From positions 186,001-250,000 of the forward strand of contig NZ_JAMTCF010000007.1 in the NCBI RefSeq assembly GCF_024171695.1: a stretch of 64,000 bases of DNA, given 5' to 3'. The position numbers and the translations under genes were made by a program. Positions 53,773 to 64,000 of the stretch are shown here, piece after piece; position 1 is the first letter of the stretch, and each line of letters opens with the position of its first letter. This DNA comes from Actinosynnema pretiosum. Lineage in GTDB: Bacteria; Actinomycetota; Actinomycetes; Mycobacteriales; Pseudonocardiaceae. Below the pieces are notes generated by a model that saw only the letters and a program-made list of their open reading frames with translations, did no database searches and was not told where the DNA came from.

Positions 53773-54693
53773 GTGGCCGACCAGCACGAGAAGGGCAACG
53801 GAGAAGTCGTGCGCGGACAGGACGAGAGAACCCCGCTCACCCCTGACGATCCGGTGGTCGAACCGGGCGACGACCTGGCAGGCATCCGAGCCGACGACGC
53901 GCTCCTCGACGCGCTCGGCGGGCGGGACGGCGATCGGCCGGACTCGCTCGTCGACGACGAGTTGAACGCGCTGCTCATGGCCTGGCGGGACGAGGTCGAC
54001 AGCAGTCCGGTGGGTGAGCTCGTGGACACCGACACAGCCGTGGCGACGATCGCCGCCGCGCGACCCTCCCCGCCGAGCAGGCACCGCTTCCTGATCCCGC
54101 TGGCCAGCGCCGCGGCGATCGTGGCGATCGCCTTCACCGGGGTCAGCCTGGTCGCCCGCGACGCGCTCCCCGGCGATTCCCTGTGGGGCCTGACCAGGGT
54201 CCTGTACTCCGACCACGCGAAGTCCGTCGAGGCCGCGGTGACGGTCAAGTCCGACCTGGACACCGCGCGCGCCGCGCTGCGCCTGGGCAACCTCGGCGAC
54301 GCCCGCGCCGCGCTGGCCAACGCGGGCGCGCACCTGCCGTCCATCCTCGCCTCCGACGGCAAGGAGGAGCTGGTGCAGACCCACTCCTCGCTGATGGACC
54401 GCCTCACCAGCACCGGGCCCGCGCCGTCCTCCTCGACGGCCGTCGTGCCGCCGAACCCCGGCTCGACCGCGCAGGCGCCGACGTCCACCCAGGACCCGCT
54501 GCCGACCTCGCAGCCCGTGACGTCCAGCACATCCAACCCGCCGTCCTCGTCCAGCACGACGGCCGAGCCGCCCAGCCCGTCCGGCGAGACGCAGCCCGCG
54601 CCGCCGCCCGCGAGCGACCCGAACGGCGGCAACTCGACCTCCAGCGAGCGCAACGGGGAGCAGTCGCCCGTCAAGGAGCAGACCACCCCCTAG
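53773..54693 (+). CDS. rsdA: Anti-sigma-D factor RsdA
   Basis: The 306-residue single-pass membrane protein starts at the GTG abutting the sigD stop. The cytosolic N-terminal part contains the sigma-binding helices (DDALLDALGGRDG and DDELNALLMAWRDEV, residues 40-75). The membrane helix is near 104-128 (FLIPLASAAAIVAIAFTGVSLV). An external helical region follows (DLDTARAALRLGNLGDARAAL), then a ~90-residue Ser/Thr/Pro-rich tail ending KEQTTP. In M. tuberculosis a C-terminal Ala-Ala degron targets RsdA to Clp protease; no such end exists here. Confidence 0.9.
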   Translation: MADQHEKGNGEVVRGQDERTPLTPDDPVVEPGDDLAGIRADDALLDALGGRDGDRPDSLVDDELNALLMAWRDEVDSSPVGELVDTDTAVATIAAARPSPPSRHRFLIPLASAAAIVAIAFTGVSLVARDALPGDSLWGLTRVLYSDHAKSVEAAVTVKSDLDTARAALRLGNLGDARAALANAGAHLPSILASDGKEELVQTHSSLMDRLTSTGPAPSSSTAVVPPNPGSTAQAPTSTQDPLPTSQPVTSSTSNPPSSSSTTAEPPSPSGETQPAPPPASDPNGGNSTSSERNGEQSPVKEQTTP

Positions 54694-54713
54694 CCCGTTC
54701 GGGCGACGGACAC

Positions 54714-54750
54714 CGGAGCCCGCCTCCCCCTCGGGGGAAGGCGGGCTCCG
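54714..54750 (+). terminator. sigD-rsdA terminator
   Basis: An 11-12 bp stem, CGGAGCCCGCC(T) with (A)GGCGGGCTCCG, plus an inner CCCCC/GGGGG stem across a one-base bulge, spans 54714-54750. Confidence 0.7.
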
Positions 54751-54771
54751 GGCGTTCGCGGGGACGTCTGA

Positions 54772-56865
<2,094 letters not shown>

Positions 56866-56896
56866 CCAGGCGGATCTCGCGGAGAAGAGGACAACA

Positions 56897-58030
56897 GTGC
56901 GCGATCTGGTCGAGATCGGCATGGGCAGGACCGCCCGGCGGGCCTACGAGCTGGACGACATCGAGATCATCCCGTCCCGGCGGACCAGGTCCTCCAAGGA
57001 CGTCTCGACGGCGTGGCAGATCGACGCCTACCGGTTCGAGATCCCCCTGATCACCCACCCCACCGACGCCATCGTGTCGCCGGGCACGGCCGTCGCGGTC
57101 GGCGAGCTGGGCGGTCTGGGCGTGCTCAACGCCGAGGGCCTGTGGGCCCGGCACGCCGACGTGGACGAGGCGCTGTTCCGCCTGGTCCAGTCGGTGGAGG
57201 ACACCGACGACCCGGCCGCGCCGGTGAAGGTGCTCCAGGAGCTGCACGCCGCCCCGGTCCGGATGGACCTGGTCGCCCAGGCGATCAAGCAGGTGCGCGA
57301 CTCCGGCGTCACGGTCGCGGTGCGGGTCAGCCCGCAGCACGCGGCCGAGTTCACCCCGGACCTGCTCGCTGCGGGCGTGGAGATCCTGGTCGTGCAGGGC
57401 ACGATCATCTCCGCCGAGCACGTGTCGCGCGATGGTGAGCCGCTGAACCTGAAGTCGTTCATCGCGGACCTGGACATCCCGGTCATCGCGGGCGGCGTCG
57501 GCGACTACCGGACCGCGATGCACCTCATGCGCACCGGCGCGGCGGGCGTCATCGTCGGCTACGGCTACACGCCGGGTGTCACGACGAGCGACTCGGTGCT
57601 GGGCATCGGCGTGCCGATGGCGACCGCCATCGCGGACGCGGCGGCGGCGCGGCGCGACTACCTGGACGAGACCGGTGGTCGGTACGTGCACGTCATCGCG
57701 GATGGTGGCGTGCTGACCAGCGGTGACGTGGCCAAGTCGATCGCCTGCGGGGCGGACGCGGTCATGCTGGGCGAGCCGCTCGCCGGTGCCGCGGAAGCGC
57801 CGGGGCAGGGGCTGTACTGGACGGCGGCCTCCGCGCACCCGTCGGTGCCGCGCAGCCACGTGTCGACCGGGGTCGACCAGGTCGTGGACCTGCGGAGTCT
57901 GCTGTTCGGGCCGTCGGTGGACCCGCGCGGCGTGACGAACCTGTTCGGGTCGCTGCGGCGGGCGATGGCGAAGACCGGCTACTCGGACCTGAAGGAGTTC
58001 CAGAAGGTCGGGCTGACGATCCGGGGTTGA
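56897..58030 (+). CDS. guaB3: GuaB3, IMP dehydrogenase-like protein without CBS domains
   Basis: The 377-residue barrel protein starts at GTG 56897 (MRDLVEIGMGRTARRAYELDD). It lacks the CBS module. Where GuaB2 has the catalytic G-S-I-C-T-T-R loop, this protein reads GYGYTPGVTTSDSVLGIGVP, with Val at the Cys position. ADGGVLTSGDVAKSIACGADAVMLG binds phosphate as in the family. It is unlikely to be a normal IMP dehydrogenase; its role in actinobacteria is unsettled. It is always paired with guaB2 here and in relatives, and ends in a hairpin. Confidence 0.92.
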   Translation: MRDLVEIGMGRTARRAYELDDIEIIPSRRTRSSKDVSTAWQIDAYRFEIPLITHPTDAIVSPGTAVAVGELGGLGVLNAEGLWARHADVDEALFRLVQSVEDTDDPAAPVKVLQELHAAPVRMDLVAQAIKQVRDSGVTVAVRVSPQHAAEFTPDLLAAGVEILVVQGTIISAEHVSRDGEPLNLKSFIADLDIPVIAGGVGDYRTAMHLMRTGAAGVIVGYGYTPGVTTSDSVLGIGVPMATAIADAAAARRDYLDETGGRYVHVIADGGVLTSGDVAKSIACGADAVMLGEPLAGAAEAPGQGLYWTAASAHPSVPRSHVSTGVDQVVDLRSLLFGPSVDPRGVTNLFGSLRRAMAKTGYSDLKEFQKVGLTIRG

Positions 58031-58048
58031 TCACCGGTCGTGCGCGCC

Positions 58049-58087
58049 GAGCCCCGCTCGGGCCCCGTCAGGGGTTCGGCGGGGCTC
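58049..58087 (+). terminator. guaB2-guaB3 terminator
   Basis: A 9-bp stem, GAGCCCCGC (58049-58057) with GCGGGGCTC (58079-58087), has a CCCC/GGGG inner stem-loop and is followed by TTCG. The next 100 bases are extremely G-rich (GGGGTGGGG runs) and may form G-quadruplexes. Confidence 0.65.
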
Positions 58088-58238
58088 TTCGCGTTCGGGG
58101 TGGGGTGGTGGGGGCGAGGCAGGGGTGGGGCGAGGCGGGGGTGGGGTGGTGGGGTGGGGGCCTTACCCCGTGCGGGTGAGGCTCGGGCCGCCCCCTAACC
58201 GGAAGTGGATCACCCCGAGATCCGTAGGCTTGTGCCCC

Positions 58239-58445
58239 GTGATCGATGACCTCTTCTCCGGAACGGCCGATGACCAGCGGGAAGTCGAACCCGCGCGCAG
58301 ACCGCCGTTCGCCCGCAGGCGCCACGTCCTGGTCATCCTCGCCGTGGTCGTGGCGCTCGTCGTGCTGCTGGTCGTCGTCGGGTCCTTGCTGGTGGGGGAC
58401 CTGAGCGGGTACAGCGCGACCACCCTGCGGTTCTGGACCGACTAG
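58239..58445 (+). CDS. Small single-pass membrane protein
   Basis: The 68-residue protein starts at GTG 58239 (MIDDLFSGTADDQREVEP). It has an acidic N-terminus, a basic FARRRH patch, a strong membrane helix at about residues 29-50 (VLVILAVVVALVVLLVVVGS) and a short external tail ending TLRFWTD. Basic residues on the N-side suggest N-in orientation. No family recognised. Confidence 0.55.
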   Translation: MIDDLFSGTADDQREVEPARRPPFARRRHVLVILAVVVALVVLLVVVGSLLVGDLSGYSATTLRFWTD

Positions 58446-58583
58446 GCGCGGTTCCGGACCGATCGGGGGCGTCCTTCAAGCAAGGGGGGAGTCGACCGGC
58501 GGCTGGGCGTCACCCGAAGCCGTGGCGCCCGCTGAACCGGTTGAGCACTGGGCGTTACCCGGAGTCGCACGTACTGTCGGCTC

Positions 58584-60278
58584 ATGGCGGAACCCGGTGG
58601 GGACGTCGACCACGACGTCGTGGTGGTGGGGTCGGGGTTCGGCGGCAGCGTCGCGGCGCTGCGGCTGACCGAGAAGGGGTACCGCGTCGCGGTCGTCGAG
58701 GCCGGGCGGAGGTTCGCCGACGACGAGTTCGCGAAGACCTCGTGGGATTTGCGGCGGTACCTGTGGGCGCCCGCGCTCGGGTGCTACGGCATTCAGCGGG
58801 TGCACGTCCTGCGGGACGTGGTGGTGCTGGCCGGAGCCGGGGTCGGTGGCGGGTCGCTGGTGTACGCGAACACGCTCTACCGGCCGCCCAGCGCGTTCTT
58901 CCTGGACCGGCAGTGGGCGCACATCACCGACTGGGAGTCGGAGCTCGCGCCGCACTACGACCAGGCGAGCCGGGTGCTGGGGGTGGTGACCAACCCCGAT
59001 CGCACGCCCGGCGATGTGGTTCTGGAGCGGGTCGCCGAGCGGATGGGCGTCGGCGGGAGCTACCGGCCGACGCCGGTTGGGGTGCACTTCGGGCGGCCGG
59101 GGGAGGTCGTCGACGATCCGTACTTCGGTGGGGCGGGGCCTTCGCGGGCCGGGTGCACGCGGTGCGGGGCGTGCATGACCGGGTGCCGGGTGGGGGCCAA
59201 GAACACGCTGGTCAAGAACTACTTGCACCTGGCGGAGTCGGCGGGTGCGCGGGTGCTGCCGATGAGCACGGTGACCGAGGTGCGGCCACGGGGGGACGGG
59301 ACCTGGGCGGTGCGGATCAGGCGCACGGGTGGGCCGAGGTCGGCGGAGCGGGTGCTGACGGCGCGGCAGGTGGTGCTCGCGGCGGGGACCTGGGGGACCC
59401 AGCGGTTGCTGCACCGGATGCGGGACGAGGGGGTCCTGCCGGGGTTGTCGCCGAGGCTGGGTGAGCTGACCAGGACGAACTCGGAGGCGATCACGGGGGC
59501 CGGAAGGTTCCGGGTCGACCCGGAACGGGACTTCAGCACCGGGGTGGCGATCACGTCCTCGATGCACCCGGACGCGGACACGCACGTGGAAGCGGTGCGG
59601 TTCGGGCGGGGGAGCAATGTGATGGGGCTGTTGCAGACCCTGGCGACGGACGGGGGGAGTTCGACGCCCCGGTTCGCGCAGTTCCTGGCCGCGGTGGTGC
59701 GGAACCCGGTGCGGGCGGTGAGGTTGCTGTCCGTGCGGAGGTGGAGCGAGCGGACGGTGATCTTGTTGGTGATGCAGAGCTTGGACAACTCGTTGACCAC
59801 GTTCGGGAAGCGGGGGGTGTTCGGGCTCGGGCGGTGGAAGCTCGGGAGCAGGCAGGGGCACGGGGCGCCCAACCCGTCGTACATCGCGGCCGGGGCGCGG
59901 GCGAGCGAGCTGGTTGCCGAGGAGATCGGCGGGATCGCGGGCGGGTCGGTCGGGGAGCTGTTCGACGTGCCGATGACGGCGCATTTCCTGGGCGGGTGCG
60001 TGATCGGGGAGGACTGGGGGAGTGGGGTGGTGGACCCGTACCTGCGGGTGCACGGGTATCCGGGGTTGTCGGTGGTGGATGGTGCGGCGGTGTCGGCGAA
60101 TCTTGGGGTCAACCCGTCGTTGACGATCGCGGCTCAGGCGGAGCGGGCGTTTTCGTTGTGGCCGAATATGGGGGAAGTGGATCCCCGGCCTGAGCAGGGG
60201 GAGGGGTATCGGAGGGTGCGGGCGGTGCGGCCTCGGGCTCCGGTGGTGCCTGAGGGGGCGGTGGGGGCGTTGCGGTGA
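58584..60278 (+). CDS. GMC-family FAD oxidoreductase, cholesterol oxidase-like (ChoD position)
   Basis: The 564-residue protein starts at ATG 58584. It has the FAD dinucleotide motif VVVVGSGFGGSVAALRL and a second FAD region AGAGVGGGSLVYANTL. A ferredoxin-like cysteine cluster C-x2-C-x2-C-x3-C (CTRCGACMTGC) is followed by VGAKNT. The GMC C-terminal domain reads AHFLGGCVIG ... GLSVVDGAAVSANLGVNPSLTI. The layout and place after guaB3 match M. tuberculosis Rv3409c (ChoD), whose cholesterol oxidase activity is disputed. The cysteine cluster is not found in classical extracellular cholesterol oxidases. No signal peptide. Confidence 0.88.
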   Translation: MAEPGGDVDHDVVVVGSGFGGSVAALRLTEKGYRVAVVEAGRRFADDEFAKTSWDLRRYLWAPALGCYGIQRVHVLRDVVVLAGAGVGGGSLVYANTLYRPPSAFFLDRQWAHITDWESELAPHYDQASRVLGVVTNPDRTPGDVVLERVAERMGVGGSYRPTPVGVHFGRPGEVVDDPYFGGAGPSRAGCTRCGACMTGCRVGAKNTLVKNYLHLAESAGARVLPMSTVTEVRPRGDGTWAVRIRRTGGPRSAERVLTARQVVLAAGTWGTQRLLHRMRDEGVLPGLSPRLGELTRTNSEAITGAGRFRVDPERDFSTGVAITSSMHPDADTHVEAVRFGRGSNVMGLLQTLATDGGSSTPRFAQFLAAVVRNPVRAVRLLSVRRWSERTVILLVMQSLDNSLTTFGKRGVFGLGRWKLGSRQGHGAPNPSYIAAGARASELVAEEIGGIAGGSVGELFDVPMTAHFLGGCVIGEDWGSGVVDPYLRVHGYPGLSVVDGAAVSANLGVNPSLTIAAQAERAFSLWPNMGEVDPRPEQGEGYRRVRAVRPRAPVVPEGAVGALR

Positions 60279-60440
60279 GGGGGGAGGGGAGGGGAGGGAG
60301 GGGAGGGGGGAGAGAGATGAAGGGCAAGAGCTGAAAAGCTCGCCTCGCCGGCGGGGCAGGCCTCCAAAAAAGAGGGACACGAGCTCTGCCGGCCGGTGGT
60401 CGTTGGTCTTGTGGTCCCGTTTACCACTGCGGTGGTCCGG
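60279..60440. other. Purine tract and small hairpins after the GMC gene
   Basis: 60279-60318 is almost pure G/A (GGGGAGGGG repeats), able to form G-quadruplex or triplex DNA. A GAGCT-GAAA-AGCTC hairpin (60328-60341) and a GCCTCGCC/GGCGGGGC dyad then lie ahead of an A6 run, which together could terminate the GMC gene. With the palindrome that follows, this makes a 396-base gene-free stretch. Confidence 0.5.
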
Positions 60441-60578
60441 GTCCCTCTTTCCCGTTTGGCCTCCTTTCAGGCAAGCACACTCGTCAAGACGCCGTATGAC
60501 TGTGCGGTCTTCCGGGCAGTGCGGCGGCATCTTGACGAGCGTGCTCGGGCTTCGCCAGGCCAAACGGGAAAGAGGGAC
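60441..60578. repeat. 138-bp imperfect palindrome, MITE-like
   Basis: Two 54-base arms (60441-60494 and 60525-60578) pair without gaps. The outer 22 bases match perfectly, beginning GTCCCTCTTTCCCGTTTGGC. An 11-base mismatched stretch follows, then AGCAC, one mismatch, CTCGTCAAGA, one mismatch and GCCG. The loop is 30 bases. A third copy of AAAGAGGGAC lies at about 60369-60378. It sits between two convergent genes. It is too small for a transposase; no clear target duplication was seen. Confidence 0.8.
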
Positions 60579-60674
60579 GCGGGAGTGGGGCTGCGTGGGC
60601 TCGCTGCGCTCGCCCCGCAGCCCGCGAGGAGGGTGGCCTGCGGGCTGGGGTGCGGTTGGCTTGCGGGTGTTGGG

Positions 60675-62120
60675 TTAGAGGGCGATGCCTGTCAGGACTA
60701 CGGTGCGCTCCTCGGTGAAGTCCTCCATCGCTGAGCGGACGCCCTCGCGGCCGGTGCCGGAGCCCTTCACGCCGCCGTACGGCATCTGGTCCGCGCGGTA
60801 GGACGGGACGTCTCCCACGATCAGGCCGCCTACCTCCAGTTCTGCCGCTGCCTCGAAGGCCACGGTCACGTCGCGGGTGAAGATGCCCGCCTGGAGGCCG
60901 TAGTCGGTGTCGTTGACCTGGGTGAAGGCGTCTTCCACGCTGTCCGCCACGGAGACCGCCAGGACCGGGCCGAAGGCCTCCTCGCGCCACAGCTTGGCGT
61001 CGCGTGGGGCGTTCAGGACCACGGTCGGTTCCAGGGAGGAGCCGATGCGCTCGCCGCCGGTGAGCAGTTCGGCGCCCGCGTCCACGGCCTCCTGGATCCA
61101 GGACTCGACGCGCTTCGCGTTGTCCTCGTCGACTAGGGGGCCCACCTCGACCGCCGGGTCGTGCGGGTCGCCGGTGATCAGGTCGCGGACGGCCTCCACG
61201 AGGAGGGGGACGAACTCGTCGGCGGCGTCGCGGTGCACGATCACGCGCTGGACCGCGATGCAGGACTGGCCCGCCTGGTAGTTGCCGAACGTGGCGATCC
61301 GCTGGGCCGCGCCTGCCAGGTCCGGCCAGTCCGGCAGGATCACGGCCGCGCTGTTGCTGCCCAGCTCCATCACCACGTGCTTGCGCGGTGCTGCCTCGGT
61401 GATGTCCCAGCCGACGCCGGTGGAGCCGGTGAACGAGATCACCGGCAGGCGCTCGTCGGTGATCAGGGTCTTCATGTCGCGGCCCCGGACGGGGAGCACG
61501 GAGAACGCGCCCTCGGGGAAGCCCGCCTCGGCCAGGACCTCGCCCAGCAGCAGGGCGGACATGGGGGTGGCCGAGGCGGGCTTGACCACCACGGGGGCGC
61601 CCACCGCCAGTGCGGGGGCGACCTTGTGGGCCACCAGGTTCAGCGGGAAGTTGAACGGGGACACCGCCAGCACCGGGCCGCGCGGGGCCCTGCGGACCAG
61701 TGCCATGCGGCCCTCGCCGCCCGCGTCGGTGTCCAGGCGCTGCAGGGTGCCGGAGAAGCGGCGGGCCTCCTCGGCTGCGAACCGGAAGACGTTGACCGCG
61801 CGGGTCACCTCGACCTCGGCCCACTTGAGCGGCTTGCCGTTCTCGGCGGTGATGGTCTCGGAGATCTCCTCCGCGCGCTCGGCCAGGCCGCGTGAGACCC
61901 GCAGCAGGGCCTCTGCCCGCACGTGCGCGGGGGTGCGGCGGAAGTCCTTGGCGACGGCGGCGGCTGCGGCGACGGCGCGCTCGACCTGCTCCGGGCCTGG
62001 CACGGCGACCGTGGCCACCTCGGTGCCGTCGAAGGGGTGGAGGACCGCCAGCGTCTCTGCGCCCTGCTCTGGGCGGCCTGCGATCCAGCAGGGGCGCGGC
62101 TCCGGGGTGAACGCTTCCAT
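60675..62120 (-). CDS. NAD(P)-dependent aldehyde dehydrogenase
   Basis: The 481-residue ALDH starts at ATG 62120 (MEAFTPEPRPCWIAGR). It shows AVSPFNFPLNLVAHKVAPALA (residues 155-175), the nucleotide-binding ISFTGSTGVGW, the catalytic Glu in VMELGSNSAAVI, the catalytic Cys in YQAGQSCIAVQRVIVH and EEAFGPVLAV. It fits the branch containing lactaldehyde, non-phosphorylating glyceraldehyde-3-phosphate and phosphonate-related dehydrogenases; the substrate cannot be told from sequence alone. The upstream phosphotransferase gene reads in the same direction, 34 bases away. Confidence 0.92.
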   Translation of the reverse strand: MEAFTPEPRPCWIAGRPEQGAETLAVLHPFDGTEVATVAVPGPEQVERAVAAAAAVAKDFRRTPAHVRAEALLRVSRGLAERAEEISETITAENGKPLKWAEVEVTRAVNVFRFAAEEARRFSGTLQRLDTDAGGEGRMALVRRAPRGPVLAVSPFNFPLNLVAHKVAPALAVGAPVVVKPASATPMSALLLGEVLAEAGFPEGAFSVLPVRGRDMKTLITDERLPVISFTGSTGVGWDITEAAPRKHVVMELGSNSAAVILPDWPDLAGAAQRIATFGNYQAGQSCIAVQRVIVHRDAADEFVPLLVEAVRDLITGDPHDPAVEVGPLVDEDNAKRVESWIQEAVDAGAELLTGGERIGSSLEPTVVLNAPRDAKLWREEAFGPVLAVSVADSVEDAFTQVNDTDYGLQAGIFTRDVTVAFEAAAELEVGGLIVGDVPSYRADQMPYGGVKGSGTGREGVRSAMEDFTEERTVVLTGIAL

Positions 62121-62154
62121 GCCACCACCGTAGGCCCGCGCGGGGCCCCCAGCG

Positions 62155-62871
62155 CTAACGATCTTGAAAGTGTCGCCGCACGTAGCCCGAGTGGCCCAGG
62201 TAGAGGTGGTCGTGGCCCTCGGCGCGCTGCTTCTCGAACTCGGGCAGCTCGCGGATCATCCGCACCATGTCGGACAGGCGCTCCAGGACCAGGTCGGCCA
62301 AGTTGGTGGCGGGGATTCCGTACGCCTCGAACAGCAGCAGGGCCCGTCGCCACTGCTCGTCCGGCTCGCCCCACTCGGGTGACAGCGGCGCCAGGGCGTA
62401 GGCGGTGTAGGCGAGGTCCCAGGCGCGCGGGCCGGGTCTGGCCCAGTCGAAGTCGATCAACCCGACCGGGGCGCCGTCGCGGAACACCACGTTGTACGGC
62501 GCGAGGTCGCCGTGGCAGACCACCTCGGCGGGCTCCAGCGCGGGGCGTCGCCAGCCGGTCTCGGCGACCAGGTCGGTCGACGCGTCGTGCAGCCGTCGCA
62601 CCAGGCGGCCCACCGCGACCAGCACGTCGTCCCCGCGCAGGTGCTCGGGGACCGGTGGGTGCGCGACCTCGCCCTCCAGGTAGGACAGCACCTCGCGACC
62701 GCGCTCGTCGACCCCCTGCGGCGCGGGCGAGAGGCCGAGCGGCGCGAGGCGTTCCAGCAGGCGGTGCACGGTCGGCGTCCACGGTCCTGCGGTCCGCCGC
62801 ACGGTCGCCCCGACCCGCGACACGGCCGTCATCCCGCCTCCGGTGAGCAGCTCCTCGTCCACATCTGACAT
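62155..62871 (-). CDS. Aminoglycoside phosphotransferase-fold (APH) protein
   Basis: The 238-residue protein starts at ATG 62871 ([13 protein letters not shown]). The kinase core is visible as the catalytic loop [15 protein letters not shown] and the metal-binding [17 protein letters not shown]. The N-terminal lobe is short, with no obvious P-loop lysine beyond the RVGATVRR region, so substrate and even activity are uncertain. Relatives phosphorylate antibiotics, choline or small metabolites. It is divergent from guaA and may be co-transcribed with the downstream aldehyde dehydrogenase gene. Confidence 0.85.
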   Translation of the reverse strand: MSDVDEELLTGGGMTAVSRVGATVRRTAGPWTPTVHRLLERLAPLGLSPAPQGVDERGREVLSYLEGEVAHPPVPEHLRGDDVLVAVGRLVRRLHDASTDLVAETGWRRPALEPAEVVCHGDLAPYNVVFRDGAPVGLIDFDWARPGPRAWDLAYTAYALAPLSPEWGEPDEQWRRALLLFEAYGIPATNLADLVLERLSDMVRMIRELPEFEKQRAEGHDHLYLGHSGYVRRHFQDR

Positions 62872-62969
62872 CCTTCACCTGCGCGAACCCGAGGGCGAAG
62901 CGGTTTTCCCGGTGGGTTCCCGATCCCGAAGCAGACCGAGCCCGACCAGTCGCAGGAGGTCTTGGCCCA

Positions 62970-64000
62970 GTGGCCGACAGCAGCAACCGCCCCGTCCTGG
63001 TGGTGGACTTCGGCGCGCAGTACGCGCAGTTGATCGCACGCCGGGTCCGCGAGGCCCAGGTGTACTCGGAGGTCGTCCCGCACACCACCCCGGTGGCCGA
63101 GCTGCTGGCGAAGGACCCCGCGGCCATCGTGCTGTCCGGCGGCCCGTCCAGCGTGTACGAGCCCGGCGCGCCCCAGGTGGACCCCGCCCTGTTCGAGGCC
63201 GGTGTCCCGGTGTTCGGCATCTGCTACGGCTTCCAGGCGATGGCGGGCGTCCTCGGCGGCACCGTCGAGCACACCGGCACCCGCGAGTACGGCCGCACCG
63301 AGCTGGTCCTGCCCGACGCGGGCGGCGTCCTGCACGACGACCTGCCCGGCACCCACCCGGTGTGGATGAGCCACGGCGACTGCGTCACCGGAGCCCCCGA
63401 GGGCTTCACGGTGACCGCGTCCAGCGACGGCGCCCCCGTGGCCGCCTTCGAGGACCGCGAGCGCCGCTTCGCGGGCGTCCAGTACCACCCGGAGGTCGGG
63501 CACTCCCCGCACGGCCAGGAGGTGCTGCGCCGGTTCCTGCACGAGATCGCGGGCATCCGGCCGCAGTGGACCACCGCGTCCATCGTGGAGGAGCAGGTCG
63601 AGCGCATCCGCGCCCAGGTCGGCGAGGGGCGCGCCATCTGCGGCCTGTCCGGCGGCGTGGACTCGGCGGTGGCCGCGGCGCTCGTGCAGCGCGCCATCGG
63701 CGACCGGCTCACCTGCGTGTTCGTCGACCACGGCCTGCTGCGCGCGGGCGAGCGCACCCAGGTCGAGCGCGACTTCGTCGCGTCCACCGGGGTCAAGCTG
63801 GTCACCGTCGACGCGAAGCAGCGGTTCCTCGACGCGCTCGCGGGCGTGACCGACCCCGAGGAGAAGCGCAAGATCATCGGCCGGGAGTTCATCCGGGTCT
63901 TCGAGCAGGCCGAGCGCGACCTCAAGGCCGAGGGCGACTACGGCTTCCTCGTCCAGGGCACGCTCTACCCGGACGTGGTCGAGTCCGGCGGCGGCGCGGG
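62970..64000 (+). CDS. guaA: GMP synthase (glutamine-hydrolysing), 3' part beyond the window
   Basis: GuaA converts XMP to GMP with glutamine and ATP, completing the route started by guaB2. GTG 62970 follows AGGAGGT. The 343 codons present contain the class I amidotransferase domain: [15 protein letters not shown], catalytic Cys in GICYGFQAM, and His-Glu in [11 protein letters not shown]. The ATP pyrophosphatase P-loop [14 protein letters not shown] and VFVDHGLLR follow, ending in [13 protein letters not shown] at the window edge. The C-terminal dimerisation part is missing only because the window stops. The frame has no stop, so it is easily missed by gene callers. Confidence 0.95.
   Translation, partial: MADSSNRPVLVVDFGAQYAQLIARRVREAQVYSEVVPHTTPVAELLAKDPAAIVLSGGPSSVYEPGAPQVDPALFEAGVPVFGICYGFQAMAGVLGGTVEHTGTREYGRTELVLPDAGGVLHDDLPGTHPVWMSHGDCVTGAPEGFTVTASSDGAPVAAFEDRERRFAGVQYHPEVGHSPHGQEVLRRFLHEIAGIRPQWTTASIVEEQVERIRAQVGEGRAICGLSGGVDSAVAAALVQRAIGDRLTCVFVDHGLLRAGERTQVERDFVASTGVKLVTVDAKQRFLDALAGVTDPEEKRKIIGREFIRVFEQAERDLKAEGDYGFLVQGTLYPDVVESGGGA

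Overview
The window is chromosomal core sequence of a very GC-rich, sporulating-type actinomycete. The gene content and order fit Pseudonocardiales, and I would look first at Actinosynnema, Saccharothrix or Lentzea; that genus-level guess is inference. The backbone follows the order I remember for Mycobacterium tuberculosis from infA (Rv3462c) to guaA (Rv3396c). It also carries the Streptomyces groES-groEL1 ... whiD-bldM-sig-guaB block. No tRNA, rRNA, insertion sequence, CRISPR array or prophage was seen.

Layout. (1) 0-5.5 kb: translation and RNA polymerase genes infA, rpmJ, rpsM, rpsK, rpsD, rpoA, rplQ, truA, with a structured leader before rpsM. truA appears to start at a CTG that overlaps the rplQ stop. 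(2) 5.6-25.2 kb: a secreted subtilase, then a type VII secretion (T7SS) locus of the ESX-4 type: eccE, eccB, mycP, eccD, a single-chain three-ATPase eccC, an Rv3446c-type Hsp70-like membrane protein and two WXG100 proteins. A substrate pair sits between eccB and mycP. (3) 25.5-28 kb: rplM, rpsI, glmM. (4) 28.3-31.9 kb: a second T7SS cargo set (EspC-like protein, a 955-residue WXG protein with FTEP repeats, a coiled-coil protein). (5) 32-44.2 kb: amino-sugar and cell-wall supply (glmS, nnr, alr) and the tRNA t6A genes tsaE, tsaB, rimI, tsaD. The t6A run is split by a 2.7-kb block coding for an AMIN-like protein, a MatB-type malonyl-CoA synthetase, a thioredoxin and a MerR regulator. (6) 44.4-47.6 kb: a membrane protein and a CIRCE-controlled groES-groEL1 pair with a His-rich GroEL tail. 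(7) 47.7-54.7 kb: regulators. These are whiD/whiB3, a MerR-B12 protein with CarH-like cobalamin residues, an Rv3415c-like TPR protein, a bldM orthologue whose phosphorylation Asp is Gly, sigD and its anti-sigma factor rsdA. (8) 54.8-64 kb: a DUF5319 protein, guaB2, guaB3, a cholesterol-oxidase-like GMC oxidoreductase, an aldehyde dehydrogenase, a small phosphotransferase, and the 5' part of guaA.

How the parts fit. Secreted WXG100-type partners carry the YxxxD/E signal and are made beside the membrane complex that should export them. Mycosin is the matching extracellular protease. GlmM and GlmS lie beside the second cargo set and supply UDP-GlcNAc precursors. The BldM, WhiD and SigD cluster suggests that a developmental regulatory hub sits immediately upstream of guanine nucleotide synthesis. 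Nearly all gene ends carry strong inverted repeats, listed below as terminators. These calls rest on pairing alone, because most lack a U tract, as is usual in such genomes.
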